The notes beneath the pieces are model-generated. The model was not told the DNA's origin and did not search any database. It saw only the letters and a program-made list of their open reading frames with translations. A DNA stretch of 64,000 nt, from NCBI GenBank assembly GCA_029862185.1, contig JAOTXX010000005.1, forward strand, positions 1 through 64,000, given 5' to 3'. Origin of the DNA: Myxococcales bacterium. GTDB taxonomy: Bacteria > Myxococcota_A > Polyangia > Polyangiales > Houyiibacteriaceae. Every line of letters begins with the position of its first letter. The stretch's first letter is position 1. Below are positions 43,763 to 53,083 of this stretch, one piece after another. A program made the translations under genes and the position numbers.

Positions 43763-44287
43763 CTAGCGATCGACGACGTACACGAACTCGAGTTGCTCGG
43801 GACGCGCGGGCGGTTTGAGCGCTTCGGGAATCAAACCCACTTCTTGATAACCCACCGCTTCGAGCACACCGATCATCAGCGTGTCGCGAGTCGGCACCTG
43901 TGCGAACACGTACTGAAGCGGCGTACGCGCCGCATGACGAATCGCGTGGGTCGCCAACATGCGACCGAGCGCGGAGCTCTGCCGCCCGAGACAAGTGGTC
44001 GCGTGAGCGGTCAGACGCCGATTCGCCGGATCGGCGGTCGCCGCCAACAGCATCTCCCAGCCCACCATGGCGCCGTGCCCGTTTTCGGCAATCCAGAACT
44101 GAAAGACATCGTCTTGTGATTTGAGGGCGCGCTCGAAAAAGCGGTTCAACCGCATTGCGTTGGGCAGCAGGCCGTCCCAGTACTCGGCATGATTCTCGCA
44201 GAGCTGAACGATCCCACCGAGGTCAGCAACCCCTCCCTGTCGGATCAATAGCCGGTTAGCCGACGGTATCGTGGACGTACGAAGCAC
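43763..44287 (-). CDS. GNAT-family acetyltransferase
   Basis: About 174 residues from GTG 44287; the start is uncertain (TTG 44248 would also leave the fold intact, and no ATG or ribosome site is obvious). 'LIRQGGVADLGGIVQLCENH' is the beta1-alpha1 opening, 'ENGHGAMVGWEMLL' the central strands, and the C-terminal half contains the acetyl-CoA region near 'HAIRHAARTPLQYVFAQV'. Substrate unknown. The conserved Q/R-x2-G-x-G/A motif is not clear, so this may be a divergent member. Confidence 0.65.
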   Translation of the reverse strand: MLRTSTIPSANRLLIRQGGVADLGGIVQLCENHAEYWDGLLPNAMRLNRFFERALKSQDDVFQFWIAENGHGAMVGWEMLLAATADPANRRLTAHATTCLGRQSSALGRMLATHAIRHAARTPLQYVFAQVPTRDTLMIGVLEAVGYQEVGLIPEALKPPARPEQLEFVYVVDR

Positions 44288-44366
44288 CGGATCAGCGAGT
44301 ATGCGCCCGGATGGCGCGCTTGGACAATCCCCATGATCCCGAATCGAAAAAACGGGAGATCTTGGG

Positions 44367-47081
44367 CTACTCGACGGAGGGGCAGCTGAGCGGGTTCGAG
44401 GCCGCCGCGTTGTTCTCGTCATCGCATTCGTTGTACTGCTGGCCGCCCATCCCGTCCTCGTCCGCGGTAGCCGAAACGACGATCGCGCCGATCGAGGGTC
44501 CATCCGGGATCACGAACACGGCCTCGAGCTGCTCGGACTGCCCCGGGAGCAACCATCCGGAAGTCGCAACCGTGCCGAGGTCGAAGAGCCGCCCATCGTC
44601 GCTGGTCACGACCACGTGAGTGAGAATGCCGGGCGGAACGCTCAACGAGCCATCGTTCCCTACGACGATCGCCAAGACGAAACGGCTCGCGTCACAATCG
44701 AGCCTCGAAATCCCGCGTACGACGAAGTCGGGAGCATCGAAGAGCCCTCCGGGTTGAACGTTCTGCCGGAAGTTATTGAGCCTAGAGCGTGTCCAGTTCG
44801 TCTCCGGAACGCGCGGAATCTGACCATCCTCGGTGACGTTGGTGACGCTGTAGCCGTGCTGGTTCCAAATGCGTCGGGTTCGGACCCAGTTGTTCTCGGC
44901 ATCCTCCCAAATCTCGATGCCACCCAGACCGGGATTGGTATTCGGCTCGGGAATGACGACCTCGGACTTCCCGTCGTTGTCGACGTCGACCACGATCGGC
45001 ATTTCCACTCGCGTGTTGCTGCTGTGGGTGGGGTCCTCATACAGGATGGTGCCGTCTGACCCTCGGAAGATGCGGAACGTCGTTTCGTCCGCATACACCA
45101 CCTCGGCAAAGCCATCTCCTTCGAAGTCGAAGACACTGGACCCGGTCGCACGGCTCGAGCAGTCGTCGTTCTCGACCATCCAGCGGACCCACTCGCGCTC
45201 GCACTCGGGGGGTAGCGGGTCCCCCGTACACTGGAAATCGAAAACCACGTAGGCGGTCGAGCTCGCTGTGCCGACCTCGGCAAATCCATCGCCGTCGAAG
45301 TCCGCCACGGTCGGCGGCCCGCTTTCGTTCGCACCCGCCGTGTCGACCACGACCTGCGAACCCCCGCTCATGATCGGATTCCCTCCTGAGTCGAAGGCGG
45401 GCAGATGCAGCGCTCCGCCACAGAGAATCCGCTCCGGCGGAAGAAGGTCCCCGTCCTCGTCATACAGCGGGGCAGAGGGCACGTAGGCGGCCGGCGAGTA
45501 CGTGGGCTCGGCAACGTCCGCCGGGGCGCCAGGAATGCGAATTGGCAGCGGAATTCCTGAAACCGGGGACCCATCGTGGTCGAGAATGAAGAGCTCGCCC
45601 TGCCGAATGATCACGACTTCGCCGTCGTCGTCGCCATCGAAATTGCCGACGGCATTGTAGCCGTCGCAATCGAGTGACCCCCCGCAGCTAGAGTTGATCG
45701 TCGTGTACTCGTAGGTCCAACGCTGGCTCCCGTCGTAGTTGTAGACCGTGTTCCCGGCGATCACTTCCTGGAGGCCATCCCGATCGAGATCTGCGACGGT
45801 CGACACGGGACCGAGGAACGCGTTGTTTCCGATTCCGAGATTGGACCCGGGGGTCGCGGATTCGAGATCACGCCCATCCCAGGCAAGCGCCTCGGCCGGC
45901 AAGTCGGCGTCGTTCGGTCCCTTCCCCGTGAGACCATCGAGCACGACGTTACCGACGATGACTTCAGGCCTTCCATCGGCATTCAAGTCGGCAATCGACG
46001 GTTGAGCGCCGCCGCGGGTATGCTGGTTGTTCGGAAGCGCGTCGTTCTGCCACATGACGTCCCAGAGCGAGCCGTCGTCTGCGGTACGCCGCCAGGCGAT
46101 GGTGCCCCCGTTCTTGAAAGTGGCGACGATTTCCGGGGCACGCTCCGCGCTCAGATCGCCAGGATGCAGGTTTCCCAGCGCGATCCCCGTGGAATTCCCA
46201 ATCCAATCGTCCGCGCCTAGACCTTTGAGCGTGGCGTGCGTGTTCATCGTTCCATCGCCGTTGCAGGCGCCGGATACGACTCTCAGCACACCTCGGCTGG
46301 TGCAACAGCCGTCCGCAGTACGGTTGAAGCTCACGAACACGATGTCCGGGGTATCGAACACGTCAGTGACGCCATCTCCATTGTCGTCGGTGAGATTCGC
46401 CACCGACGGCGTCATTACGACGTCGCCCATGCTGGCGAGCTCGATGGCTTCGGCGCTGGCGCCCGGCGGCGCCACGGGAGGCGTCCACCTGCAGGCAATC
46501 GTCGGTGCAAAGTCCCCCACTGGAGGTCGATACTCGCAGACGTCTACGGACGCCCGCGGAATGCACACCCCGAGACTCGGCTCGCAGAGCTCGTCAATCT
46601 CGCAATCCTCGCTGAACGTGCAGTCGTTGAGAAGCGGAACGCAAGCGCCGCCGATACAGCCGTCGCCGTTCGCACAGCAAAGCTCATCCTCATTTCCGCA
46701 GAGCAGCGAGGGGTCATCGCATTGCGCGACGCACGCTCCGTCGAAACACATCTCCGTGCTTTCGCAGCAGACCCCGTTGCAGTCGACGTCGTCTCCGCAA
46801 TCCGTGACGCAGCTCCCGTCCTGGCAGACCGCGCCTGCGCCACAGCACTGAGCCGTCCCACCGAATACACAGGCGGCTTGGTCGCCGCAGATCGAAGTGC
46901 ATAGACCCTCCGGAGAACACTCTTGTCCAAACGGGCAGTTGCAGCCGAAGAGAATGCCGCCATCGGGGCTGGGCGTCCCGCCGCTTCCCCCCGTGCCGAG
47001 ACGAGGGGGAAAGCTCGTTGAAGCATCTCCACAGCCAGCCACGGCAATGCAAAGCAGGGCCACAGAAATCGAGGCGCGCAT
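44367..47081 (-). CDS. Cys-rich FG-GAP/VCBS-repeat lipoprotein
   Basis: 904 residues. Signal 'MRASISVALLCIAVAGC' has a lipobox (VAGC). Residues 25-170 carry many Cys in EGF-like or Dickkopf-type spacing ('CGDDVDCNGVCCESTEMC'). The middle 600 residues hold Ca2+-type FG-GAP repeats such as 'DLNADGRPEVIVG', 'DLDRDGLQEVIAGN', 'DFDGDGFAEVGTAS' and 'DVDNDGKSEVVIPE', probably a seven-bladed propeller. The C-terminal 120 residues form an immunoglobulin/CARDB-like domain. This architecture is common in myxobacteria and suggests a surface adhesin or ligand binder. The frame upstream of 47081 is not coding. Confidence 0.85.
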   Translation of the reverse strand: MRASISVALLCIAVAGCGDASTSFPPRLGTGGSGGTPSPDGGILFGCNCPFGQECSPEGLCTSICGDQAACVFGGTAQCCGAGAVCQDGSCVTDCGDDVDCNGVCCESTEMCFDGACVAQCDDPSLLCGNEDELCCANGDGCIGGACVPLLNDCTFSEDCEIDELCEPSLGVCIPRASVDVCEYRPPVGDFAPTIACRWTPPVAPPGASAEAIELASMGDVVMTPSVANLTDDNGDGVTDVFDTPDIVFVSFNRTADGCCTSRGVLRVVSGACNGDGTMNTHATLKGLGADDWIGNSTGIALGNLHPGDLSAERAPEIVATFKNGGTIAWRRTADDGSLWDVMWQNDALPNNQHTRGGAQPSIADLNADGRPEVIVGNVVLDGLTGKGPNDADLPAEALAWDGRDLESATPGSNLGIGNNAFLGPVSTVADLDRDGLQEVIAGNTVYNYDGSQRWTYEYTTINSSCGGSLDCDGYNAVGNFDGDDDGEVVIIRQGELFILDHDGSPVSGIPLPIRIPGAPADVAEPTYSPAAYVPSAPLYDEDGDLLPPERILCGGALHLPAFDSGGNPIMSGGSQVVVDTAGANESGPPTVADFDGDGFAEVGTASSTAYVVFDFQCTGDPLPPECEREWVRWMVENDDCSSRATGSSVFDFEGDGFAEVVYADETTFRIFRGSDGTILYEDPTHSSNTRVEMPIVVDVDNDGKSEVVIPEPNTNPGLGGIEIWEDAENNWVRTRRIWNQHGYSVTNVTEDGQIPRVPETNWTRSRLNNFRQNVQPGGLFDAPDFVVRGISRLDCDASRFVLAIVVGNDGSLSVPPGILTHVVVTSDDGRLFDLGTVATSGWLLPGQSEQLEAVFVIPDGPSIGAIVVSATADEDGMGGQQYNECDDENNAAASNPLSCPSVE

Positions 47082-47096
47082 ATTTTGAAATATAAG

Positions 47097-47108
47097 TGTA
47101 ATATTACA
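47097..47108. promoter_or_regulatory. 12-base perfect palindrome between divergent genes
   Basis: TGTAATATTACA in an unusually AT-rich patch (47080-47112) between the FG-GAP lipoprotein and the aldehyde dehydrogenase gene. It may be an operator or simply an AT-rich promoter. The remaining bases to 47206 show no other motif besides the AGGAG ribosome site before 47207. Confidence 0.35.
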
Positions 47109-47206
47109 GTTATGCCAACTCGAGGAGCTGCTTGCGTTTGGACGCCTGCTCGGTAGAACATGTTTCAGTCGTGCCCCCGGGGCCGCGAAGAAACAGGAGC
47201 AGACCG

Positions 47207-48748
47207 ATGGCCATCGTTGAACCACTCTCTCCAACGCCCGAGGGGCGCCGCAGGCTCGGGATTCGGAGCCCGGCAACGCGCGAATCCGTGGGCGAGATCC
47301 TCGTCAATGGCCAGGCCGACGTGGAAGCTGCGATCGCCAACGCGCGAGACGCGCAGCGGGAGTGGGCCCGGATGCCGGTAGCGGAACGTGCGCGCATCGT
47401 TCGAGGGGCGATCGACGTTCTGGTGGAGAAGCGCGAAGAGGTGGTGAAGACGATCATCGACGAGACGGGCAAGACGAAGCTCGAGTCGTTGATCATGGAA
47501 GTCCTTCCGGCCTGCGACTACGTCAACTTCTGGTGCGGGCGCGCGGTCAAGGAGCTCTCGGACGAGAAGCGAAAGCTCCACGGTTATTTGCGTCCTTACA
47601 AGAAGCTCATGATGCACTACCGACCGCTTGGTGTTGTCGGCATCATCACCCCATGGAACGGCCCCTTTTCCTTGGCGGTGAACCCCACGGTGCAGGCAAT
47701 TCTCGCCGGCAACGCGGTCATCTTGAAGCCCTCGGAAGTTGCGCCGTACTCGGGCGACTGGGCGATCCGACTGCTGCGGGAAGCGGGGGTGCCCGAGGGC
47801 GTCGTGCAGACCTTGCACGGTGATGGCGAAACGGGAGCGGCCCTCGTCCGCGGCGGAGTGCAGAAAATCTCGTTTACCGGTAGCGTTCGAACCGGCAAGA
47901 AGATCGCGGCGGCCTGCGCCGAGCAGCTGATTCCGTACACGCTAGAGCTCGGGGGAAAAGACGCGATGATCGTCTGCGAGGACGCCGACCTCGAACGCGC
48001 TGCCGGAGGCGCGGTGTTCAACTCCATGTTGAATTCGGGCCATGTGTGCATGGGTGTAGAGCGGGTCTACGTGGTCGAAAGCGTAGCCGAAGAGTTCGAA
48101 GAGCGCGTGAAGAAGATCGTCAGCGAGCTCCGATACGGCTCTGGGGATGACGTCGACGTGGGTTCGGTGTTCTGGGATCGCCAATTGCCGATCATCGAGC
48201 GCCATATCGAGGACGCGAAAGCGAAAGGCGCCGAGATCGTCGTCGGTGGCGAATCCGACACACGCAATGGCCTTTTCTACAAGCCGACCTTCGTGCGCAA
48301 GGTCGATCACACCATGGAGCTGATGCGGGAAGAAACCTTTGGTCCCATCGTCTCGGTCATGCGTGTCGCGGATGAAGAAGAGGCGATTCGTCTTGCCAAC
48401 GATTCACAATACGGGCTCAGCGGCAGCGTCTGGACGAGAAACATTCACAAGGGCATCGAGATTGCAAAGCGACTCGAAACGGGGTCGGTCGTGATCAACG
48501 ATGCGTCGATGGCCTATGGCGCACCCGAAGCGCCGTTCGGCGGCATGAAGGACAGCGGTGTGGGCCAGGTCAACGGACTCGGAGGGCTTCGCGGATATAC
48601 CCATCAGCAGCCGATTTTCATCGATCGCTGGGCAGCCAAGAAAGAGCGAGTTTGGTACCCGCACACCGCGAAAACCGTGGAGGAAATCGATGGAATGATT
48701 CGATTCATCTATGGGAGCGCGCTCAAGAAGCTCGGCTTCTTTTCGTGA
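47207..48748 (+). CDS. NAD(P)-dependent aldehyde dehydrogenase
   Basis: 513 residues from ATG 47207, with AGGAG eight bases upstream. ALDH superfamily motifs: 'GIITPWNGPFSLAVNPTVQA' (cofactor and oxyanion), 'ELGGKDAMIVCEDADLERAA' (catalytic Glu), 'NSGHVCMGVERVYV' (catalytic Cys), 'EETFGPIVSVMRV'. The C-terminal extension ends in a hydrophobic segment ('MIRFIYGSALKKLGFFS'), typical of membrane-associated long-chain or broad-substrate ALDHs. It oxidises aldehydes to acids; the neighbouring wax-ester and esterase genes make fatty aldehydes plausible substrates (inference). Confidence 0.9.
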   Translation: MAIVEPLSPTPEGRRRLGIRSPATRESVGEILVNGQADVEAAIANARDAQREWARMPVAERARIVRGAIDVLVEKREEVVKTIIDETGKTKLESLIMEVLPACDYVNFWCGRAVKELSDEKRKLHGYLRPYKKLMMHYRPLGVVGIITPWNGPFSLAVNPTVQAILAGNAVILKPSEVAPYSGDWAIRLLREAGVPEGVVQTLHGDGETGAALVRGGVQKISFTGSVRTGKKIAAACAEQLIPYTLELGGKDAMIVCEDADLERAAGGAVFNSMLNSGHVCMGVERVYVVESVAEEFEERVKKIVSELRYGSGDDVDVGSVFWDRQLPIIERHIEDAKAKGAEIVVGGESDTRNGLFYKPTFVRKVDHTMELMREETFGPIVSVMRVADEEEAIRLANDSQYGLSGSVWTRNIHKGIEIAKRLETGSVVINDASMAYGAPEAPFGGMKDSGVGQVNGLGGLRGYTHQQPIFIDRWAAKKERVWYPHTAKTVEEIDGMIRFIYGSALKKLGFFS

Positions 48749-48774
48749 GCGGGTTCGTCCCCTATAGTTGAGAC

Positions 48775-49818
48775 ATGGCCCGTCCCCGTGACTCGCTCAT
48801 GCCGTTGGTGCGCAACGGCGTGGACAAGGCAGCGAATCGCCTTTCGCATGTCGGTTACGGCGTCCTTCCCTGGCTCGTTCAAAGTTGGCGCGGGGTTCAC
48901 GTCCAACACAACGTTCCGTACCGCAACACGCGCAGGCGCTCGCACCTCCTGGATATCTACCGGGGCAGGGACGCCGTTGGCTCGTTGCCGACGATCATCT
49001 ACATTCACGGTGGTGCCTTCTCGATGATGTCCAAAGACACCCATCGGATCATGGCATACGTCCTGGCGGCCCAGGGCTATCAGGTATTCAACATCAACTA
49101 CCGGCTCGGCCCCGTACACGCCTATCCGAAGCCCCTAAAGGATGCGATCGCGGCTTTCGAGTGGGTGCTCGACAATGGCGCCAAGTACGGTGCCGATACC
49201 ACGCGGCTGGCCATCATTGGAGAGTCCGCCGGCGCAAACCTCACCGCGGCGCTGGCCTATTGCGCAACCCACCCACGCCCGGAACCCTTCACCCGGAGCA
49301 TCTTCGAGCGTCATGCGAAGATCGCCTGCGTCGCTCCCTTGTACGGTTTGCTCGACGTTCATGACGTCCGGCGCTTCTGGCGTGACCCAGAAAAGAGCCG
49401 GCGCATGGCAAGCTGGATCAAGGGCGAGATACGAGGCACCGCCTATTCGTACCTGGGCCGGCGTGTGAAGCGAGCGCTTCAGTTTCCACTGGCCAGCCCA
49501 CTGCGCCTGTTTGAAAGGCCGCCTGTTCCAGGGAGTCGGCCGCTCCCGCCGTTCTTCACTACCGTCGGCACGGCGGATCCGCTCTTGGGAGACACCATTC
49601 GCTTGAACGACGCGCTTGCGAAACGCGACACCGACTGCGAGATGCACGTCTTCCGCGGGGAGATCCACGCCTTCAACGTCCTGCTCTGGCGCGCCGCTGC
49701 GCGCGAGCAATGGGGCGCTCTCTTTGATTTCCTCGACAAGCACATGCACGGCAGTTCGGCGGAAGCGCCCAAACATGCGCCACACTACGTTTCGCTGGCC
49801 GAGACGTTTGCCGAGTAG
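48775..49818 (+). CDS. alpha/beta hydrolase, HSL-type esterase/lipase
   Basis: 347 residues. HSL-family oxyanion motif 'IYIHGGAFSMM', nucleophile elbow 'IIGESAGANLTAAL', acid 'VGTADPLLGD' and His in 'FRGEIHAFNVLLW'. No signal peptide, but 'LSHVGYGVLPWLVQSW' may be a short membrane-associated start. It likely cleaves short- to medium-chain esters. It follows the aldehyde dehydrogenase by 26 bases, likely one transcript, and overlaps the convergent BrkB-like gene by 34 bases. Confidence 0.85.
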   Translation: MARPRDSLMPLVRNGVDKAANRLSHVGYGVLPWLVQSWRGVHVQHNVPYRNTRRRSHLLDIYRGRDAVGSLPTIIYIHGGAFSMMSKDTHRIMAYVLAAQGYQVFNINYRLGPVHAYPKPLKDAIAAFEWVLDNGAKYGADTTRLAIIGESAGANLTAALAYCATHPRPEPFTRSIFERHAKIACVAPLYGLLDVHDVRRFWRDPEKSRRMASWIKGEIRGTAYSYLGRRVKRALQFPLASPLRLFERPPVPGSRPLPPFFTTVGTADPLLGDTIRLNDALAKRDTDCEMHVFRGEIHAFNVLLWRAAAREQWGALFDFLDKHMHGSSAEAPKHAPHYVSLAETFAE

Positions 49819-50687
49819 TCGCGGGTTTCGACCACTTCGGCAAAAGGTAGCGGCTCGATCGCTCTTCCACGCCGTCGCGCCCAGGCTCGTGTGAACACCG
49901 CGCCCATCAGGAAGATCTGCGTCGTATAGTAGATCCACAGAAGCAAGACGATCAGCGATCCAGCCGCTCCGTAAACCGACGCCGGGCTTGCGTAGCCGAG
50001 GTAGATGCCGATCAAAAAGGAGCCGCCTAGGACGAACAGGCAAGTCACCGCGGCGCCCACCCAGACGTCACGCCAGGCGATGACGGCGTCCGGAAGCCAG
50101 CGGTAGACCAGGGCGATCAAGGGGGCCATGACCGCAAAAGCGCTGGCAAATTCGGCCAAAGTCAGCATGTAGCGGCTGTCGCCGAAGAGGTGGGCGGCCG
50201 CTGCGGCGCCGGAGTGCAGCAAGACCAAAGCGATCAGCGAGCTTCCGAACACTAAAACCATTGCAAAGGCGAGCAGTCTCCGCTCTACCAAATGCAAGGT
50301 CTCGGAACGACTGGAGTGCACCAAGAGCTTGGGTCGAATGCCCCACATGTGATTGAGCGCGCGCCGGAGCATGGAGAACAGGCGCGCGGAGATGTAGAGC
50401 ATGAAGATCGCGCCGATTACGGGAGCTGCGAAGCTCGTCGCCTCATCGCCGAGCTTGACGATCGTGTCGATGAGGAAGGCGGCCAGGTCGGGCCCGAGAA
50501 AGGCCCCGACCTGCCCGACGAGCTCCTCCCGGGCCGCCGACTCCGACATGACCAGCGAGGCGATCAGCAAGGCGACGACACCGAGCGGAGCAATCGCCAA
50601 CGACGCGTAGAAGGCGATTGCCCCGGAGAGCAATCGCCCATCATGCGACGCGAAGTAGCGCCAAGTCTCGATCAAGAGCGAGACCAT
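49785..50687 (-). CDS. YihY/BrkB family membrane protein
   Basis: 300 residues with six membrane helices. Opening 'ETWRYFASHDGRLLSGAIAF' and 'IYLGYASPASVYGAAGSLIV' are the family's conserved segments. Once called ribonuclease BN in error, the family is a predicted inner-membrane transporter of unknown substrate. Overlaps the esterase gene's end; six bases separate it from the ahcY stop, so it may be the last gene of the SAH-cycle unit. Confidence 0.85.
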   Translation of the reverse strand: MVSLLIETWRYFASHDGRLLSGAIAFYASLAIAPLGVVALLIASLVMSESAAREELVGQVGAFLGPDLAAFLIDTIVKLGDEATSFAAPVIGAIFMLYISARLFSMLRRALNHMWGIRPKLLVHSSRSETLHLVERRLLAFAMVLVFGSSLIALVLLHSGAAAAAHLFGDSRYMLTLAEFASAFAVMAPLIALVYRWLPDAVIAWRDVWVGAAVTCLFVLGGSFLIGIYLGYASPASVYGAAGSLIVLLLWIYYTTQIFLMGAVFTRAWARRRGRAIEPLPFAEVVETRDYSANVSASET

Positions 50688-50693
50688 CGTGAC

Positions 50694-52022
50694 TCAGTAG
50701 CGGTAGTAGCTCGGCTTGAACGGACCCTGTGGTGAGATCCCGAGGTACTCGGACTGGGCCGGCGTGAGCTTGGTGAGCTTGGCGCCGAGCTGCCCGAGAT
50801 GGAGCTCAGCGACCTTTTCGTCGAGCTCCTTCGAGAGCACGTAGACCTTTCCGTCTTCGTAGCGATCGCGCTCGGTCCAGAGTGAAATCTGGGCGAGAAC
50901 CTGGTTGCTGAACGAGTTGCTCATCACGAAGCTCGGGTGGCCGGTGGCGCAGCCGAGGTTCACCAGGCGACCGCGGGCAAGCACGATGATGCGCTTACCG
51001 TCGGGGAAGATGAAGTGGTCGACCTGCGGCTTGATCTCGTCTTCGGTGACCCCGTTGGACGGGTCGGTGAGCCATGCGATCTGAATCTCGGAATCGAAGT
51101 GACCGATGTTGCAGAGGATGGCCTCGTTCTTCATCTGCTTCATGTGCTCGCCGGTGACGACGTCGCAACAGCCGGTCGCCGTGACGAAGATGTCGGCGAT
51201 CGGAGCGGCCTCTTCCATCGTGACGACCTGCAGGCCCTCCATCGTCGCCTGGAGCGCGCAAATAGGATCGATTTCGGTCACCAGGACGCGAGCGCCCGCG
51301 CGGGCCATCGCTTGGACGCAACCCTTGCCCACGTCGCCGTAGCCGGCGACGACCACCACCTTGCCGGCGATCATCACATCGGTCGCTCGCTTGATGCCGT
51401 CGACGAGCGACTCGCGGCAGCCATAGAGGTTGTCGAACTTCGACTTGGTCACCGAGTCGTTTACGTTGATCGCAGGGCACTTGAGCGTGCCGTCGCGTTC
51501 CATGTCATAGAGCCGATGCACGCCGGTCGTGGTCTCTTCGGAGAGGCCGAGGATGCGATCGGGGCCTTCGAATAGTTCCGGATACCGCTCGTGGACAATC
51601 GCCGTCAGATCACCCCCGTCGTCGAGCAGAATGTTCGGCGCCTTGCCGCCGTCGAATGCGCGTATCTGCTGGTGGATGCACCAGTCGTACTCCTCCTCGG
51701 TCTCCCCCTTCCAAGCGAAGACGGGAACGCCGGTCGCAGCGATGGCGGCAGCCGCATGGTCTTGAGTCGAGTAGATGTTGCAGCTCGTCCAAGTGACCTC
51801 CGCGCCGAGATCGCGAAGCGTCTCGATCAGAACGGCCGTCTGAATCGTCATGTGAAGGCAACCTGCAATCCGGGCTCCAGCGAGCGGCTTTTGAGCGCCG
51901 TACTCTCGTCGAAGCGCCATCAGGCCTGGCATCTCGTGCTCGGCGATTGCGATTTCCTTTCGTCCCCAGTCGGCCAATGAAAGGTCGGCAACTTTGTGCT
52001 TCAAATCTGGATTTGGGCTCAT
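50694..52022 (-). CDS. ahcY: adenosylhomocysteinase (S-adenosylhomocysteine hydrolase)
   Basis: 442 residues from ATG 52022; the extra 17 residues of a longer frame have no family match. NAD+ motif '[20 protein letters not shown]', substrate motif '[16 protein letters not shown]', and the C-terminal 'FKPSYYRY' that reaches the neighbouring subunit's NAD site. It splits S-adenosylhomocysteine to adenosine and homocysteine, relieving product inhibition of methyltransferases. Only 14 bases separate it from the ArsR-methyltransferase gene upstream, so there is no room for an SAH riboswitch between them. Confidence 0.97.
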   Translation of the reverse strand: MSPNPDLKHKVADLSLADWGRKEIAIAEHEMPGLMALRREYGAQKPLAGARIAGCLHMTIQTAVLIETLRDLGAEVTWTSCNIYSTQDHAAAAIAATGVPVFAWKGETEEEYDWCIHQQIRAFDGGKAPNILLDDGGDLTAIVHERYPELFEGPDRILGLSEETTTGVHRLYDMERDGTLKCPAINVNDSVTKSKFDNLYGCRESLVDGIKRATDVMIAGKVVVVAGYGDVGKGCVQAMARAGARVLVTEIDPICALQATMEGLQVVTMEEAAPIADIFVTATGCCDVVTGEHMKQMKNEAILCNIGHFDSEIQIAWLTDPSNGVTEDEIKPQVDHFIFPDGKRIIVLARGRLVNLGCATGHPSFVMSNSFSNQVLAQISLWTERDRYEDGKVYVLSKELDEKVAELHLGQLGAKLTKLTPAQSEYLGISPQGPFKPSYYRY

Positions 52023-52036
52023 GATTGTCTTGTCTC

Positions 52037-53011
52037 CTATTTCGGTCCACGTCGCGCTGCGAGCACCTGCCACTTCAAATGGGCGTCAGGCCCAGGCCCG
52101 TAGCGCGCCGCGGGAATTTCAAATACGTCGGGATGAATCAACCCGGCTGATTTCGCGAAACCAGAAAGCTCACGGCGGTCGAATCCGAGCCAAAGGTCGG
52201 CCTGGCGCTCGCGCATGAGCTCGTCATCGTGGGAGCAGTAGTCGATGACCACCGCCTGGCCGCCGGGGCGAACGAGCGAGGCCAAAAGCGAGACCACCTG
52301 CTGGGGTTTCGGTGCGTGGTGGAGCAGACGCACGGCGAACACCGCGTCGGCCCCGCCGAGCTCGCAAACCCGATCCGAGACGGCTGGATCATCGTACTCC
52401 GCCTGAATGAGCTCGACGTGATCGTAGCCATGGCTCGACAGCCTGCGCTGGGCGGCCGCAAGTTGCTTTTCGGAGCGGTCGACTGCGATGACACGGTCGA
52501 ACAAAGGCGCCAGCAGCTCGACGAGCGCACCGTCGCCGGTGCCGAGATCGACCGCGAGAGAACGCCGAGGCAGCAGGGTGCGAATTGCGGTGAGGTACGC
52601 GGACCATTCGGACACCGACCTTGGCGATGTATCGTCCGCAGGTTGCTCGAAGAACGCACGCGCCTCTTCGTCGCGCGCTTTGATCACGGTGGCGACGCGC
52701 TCGAGGCTGCCATCTTCGCTGCAAAGCGCGCGGCCGGATCGGATCGCGTCGGCCAAAAGGGGATCCCCGTTCAAGTCGGGCGACAACCGCGCAAACGCGC
52801 GCGTTCCTTGACGGCGTACGGCAACCAGCCCCGCCTCCCGGAGCAGCTTCAAGTGCTTGGAGACGTTCGGCTGCGCTTCCCGCGTGAGCTCCGCGAGCTC
52901 GCCGATCGAGAGCTCGTCTTCAGAGGTGAGGCCGAGCAAACGGAGCCGCCGTGGCTCGCCGAGAAGTCGGTAGAGCTCCCAGCGAGGGGATTCGGCGAGG
53001 GCCGCAGGCAT
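52037..53011 (-). CDS. ArsR-type regulator fused to a methyltransferase (SAH-cycle regulator)
   Basis: 324 residues. Residues 1-90 are an ArsR-type winged helix ('[20 protein letters not shown]', '[17 protein letters not shown]'). Residues 145-300 are a class I SAM methyltransferase domain ('[20 protein letters not shown]', '[20 protein letters not shown]'). Same-strand and 14 bases from ahcY, so one transcript. ArsR-type regulators that bind S-adenosylhomocysteine (SahR) control such genes in several Proteobacteria; here the methyltransferase domain may serve as the SAH/SAM sensor. Metal-binding Cys of classical ArsR are not evident. Autoregulation is likely (inference). Confidence 0.88.
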   Translation of the reverse strand: MPAALAESPRWELYRLLGEPRRLRLLGLTSEDELSIGELAELTREAQPNVSKHLKLLREAGLVAVRRQGTRAFARLSPDLNGDPLLADAIRSGRALCSEDGSLERVATVIKARDEEARAFFEQPADDTSPRSVSEWSAYLTAIRTLLPRRSLAVDLGTGDGALVELLAPLFDRVIAVDRSEKQLAAAQRRLSSHGYDHVELIQAEYDDPAVSDRVCELGGADAVFAVRLLHHAPKPQQVVSLLASLVRPGGQAVVIDYCSHDDELMRERQADLWLGFDRRELSGFAKSAGLIHPDVFEIPAARYGPGPDAHLKWQVLAARRGPK

Positions 53012-53083
53012 GAACGATCATATATTCCCTCATTCGCATGGATGCAAGCTAGGGAAGATCACAACTCGTACAAACTTATGAAA
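53012..53083 (-). promoter_or_regulatory. promoter/operator region of the SAH-cycle unit
   Basis: 72 bases upstream of the ArsR-methyltransferase gene. On the minus strand a -10-like TATATG lies in GAGGGAATATATGATCG. The sequence around it is AT-rich, and partly symmetrical, so a regulator site could overlap the promoter. I see no clear dyad strong enough to define an operator. Confidence 0.35.

Noticed and set aside
52023-52036. SAH riboswitch in front of ahcY
   Set aside because: Only 14 bases separate ahcY from the upstream gene, too few for a riboswitch.
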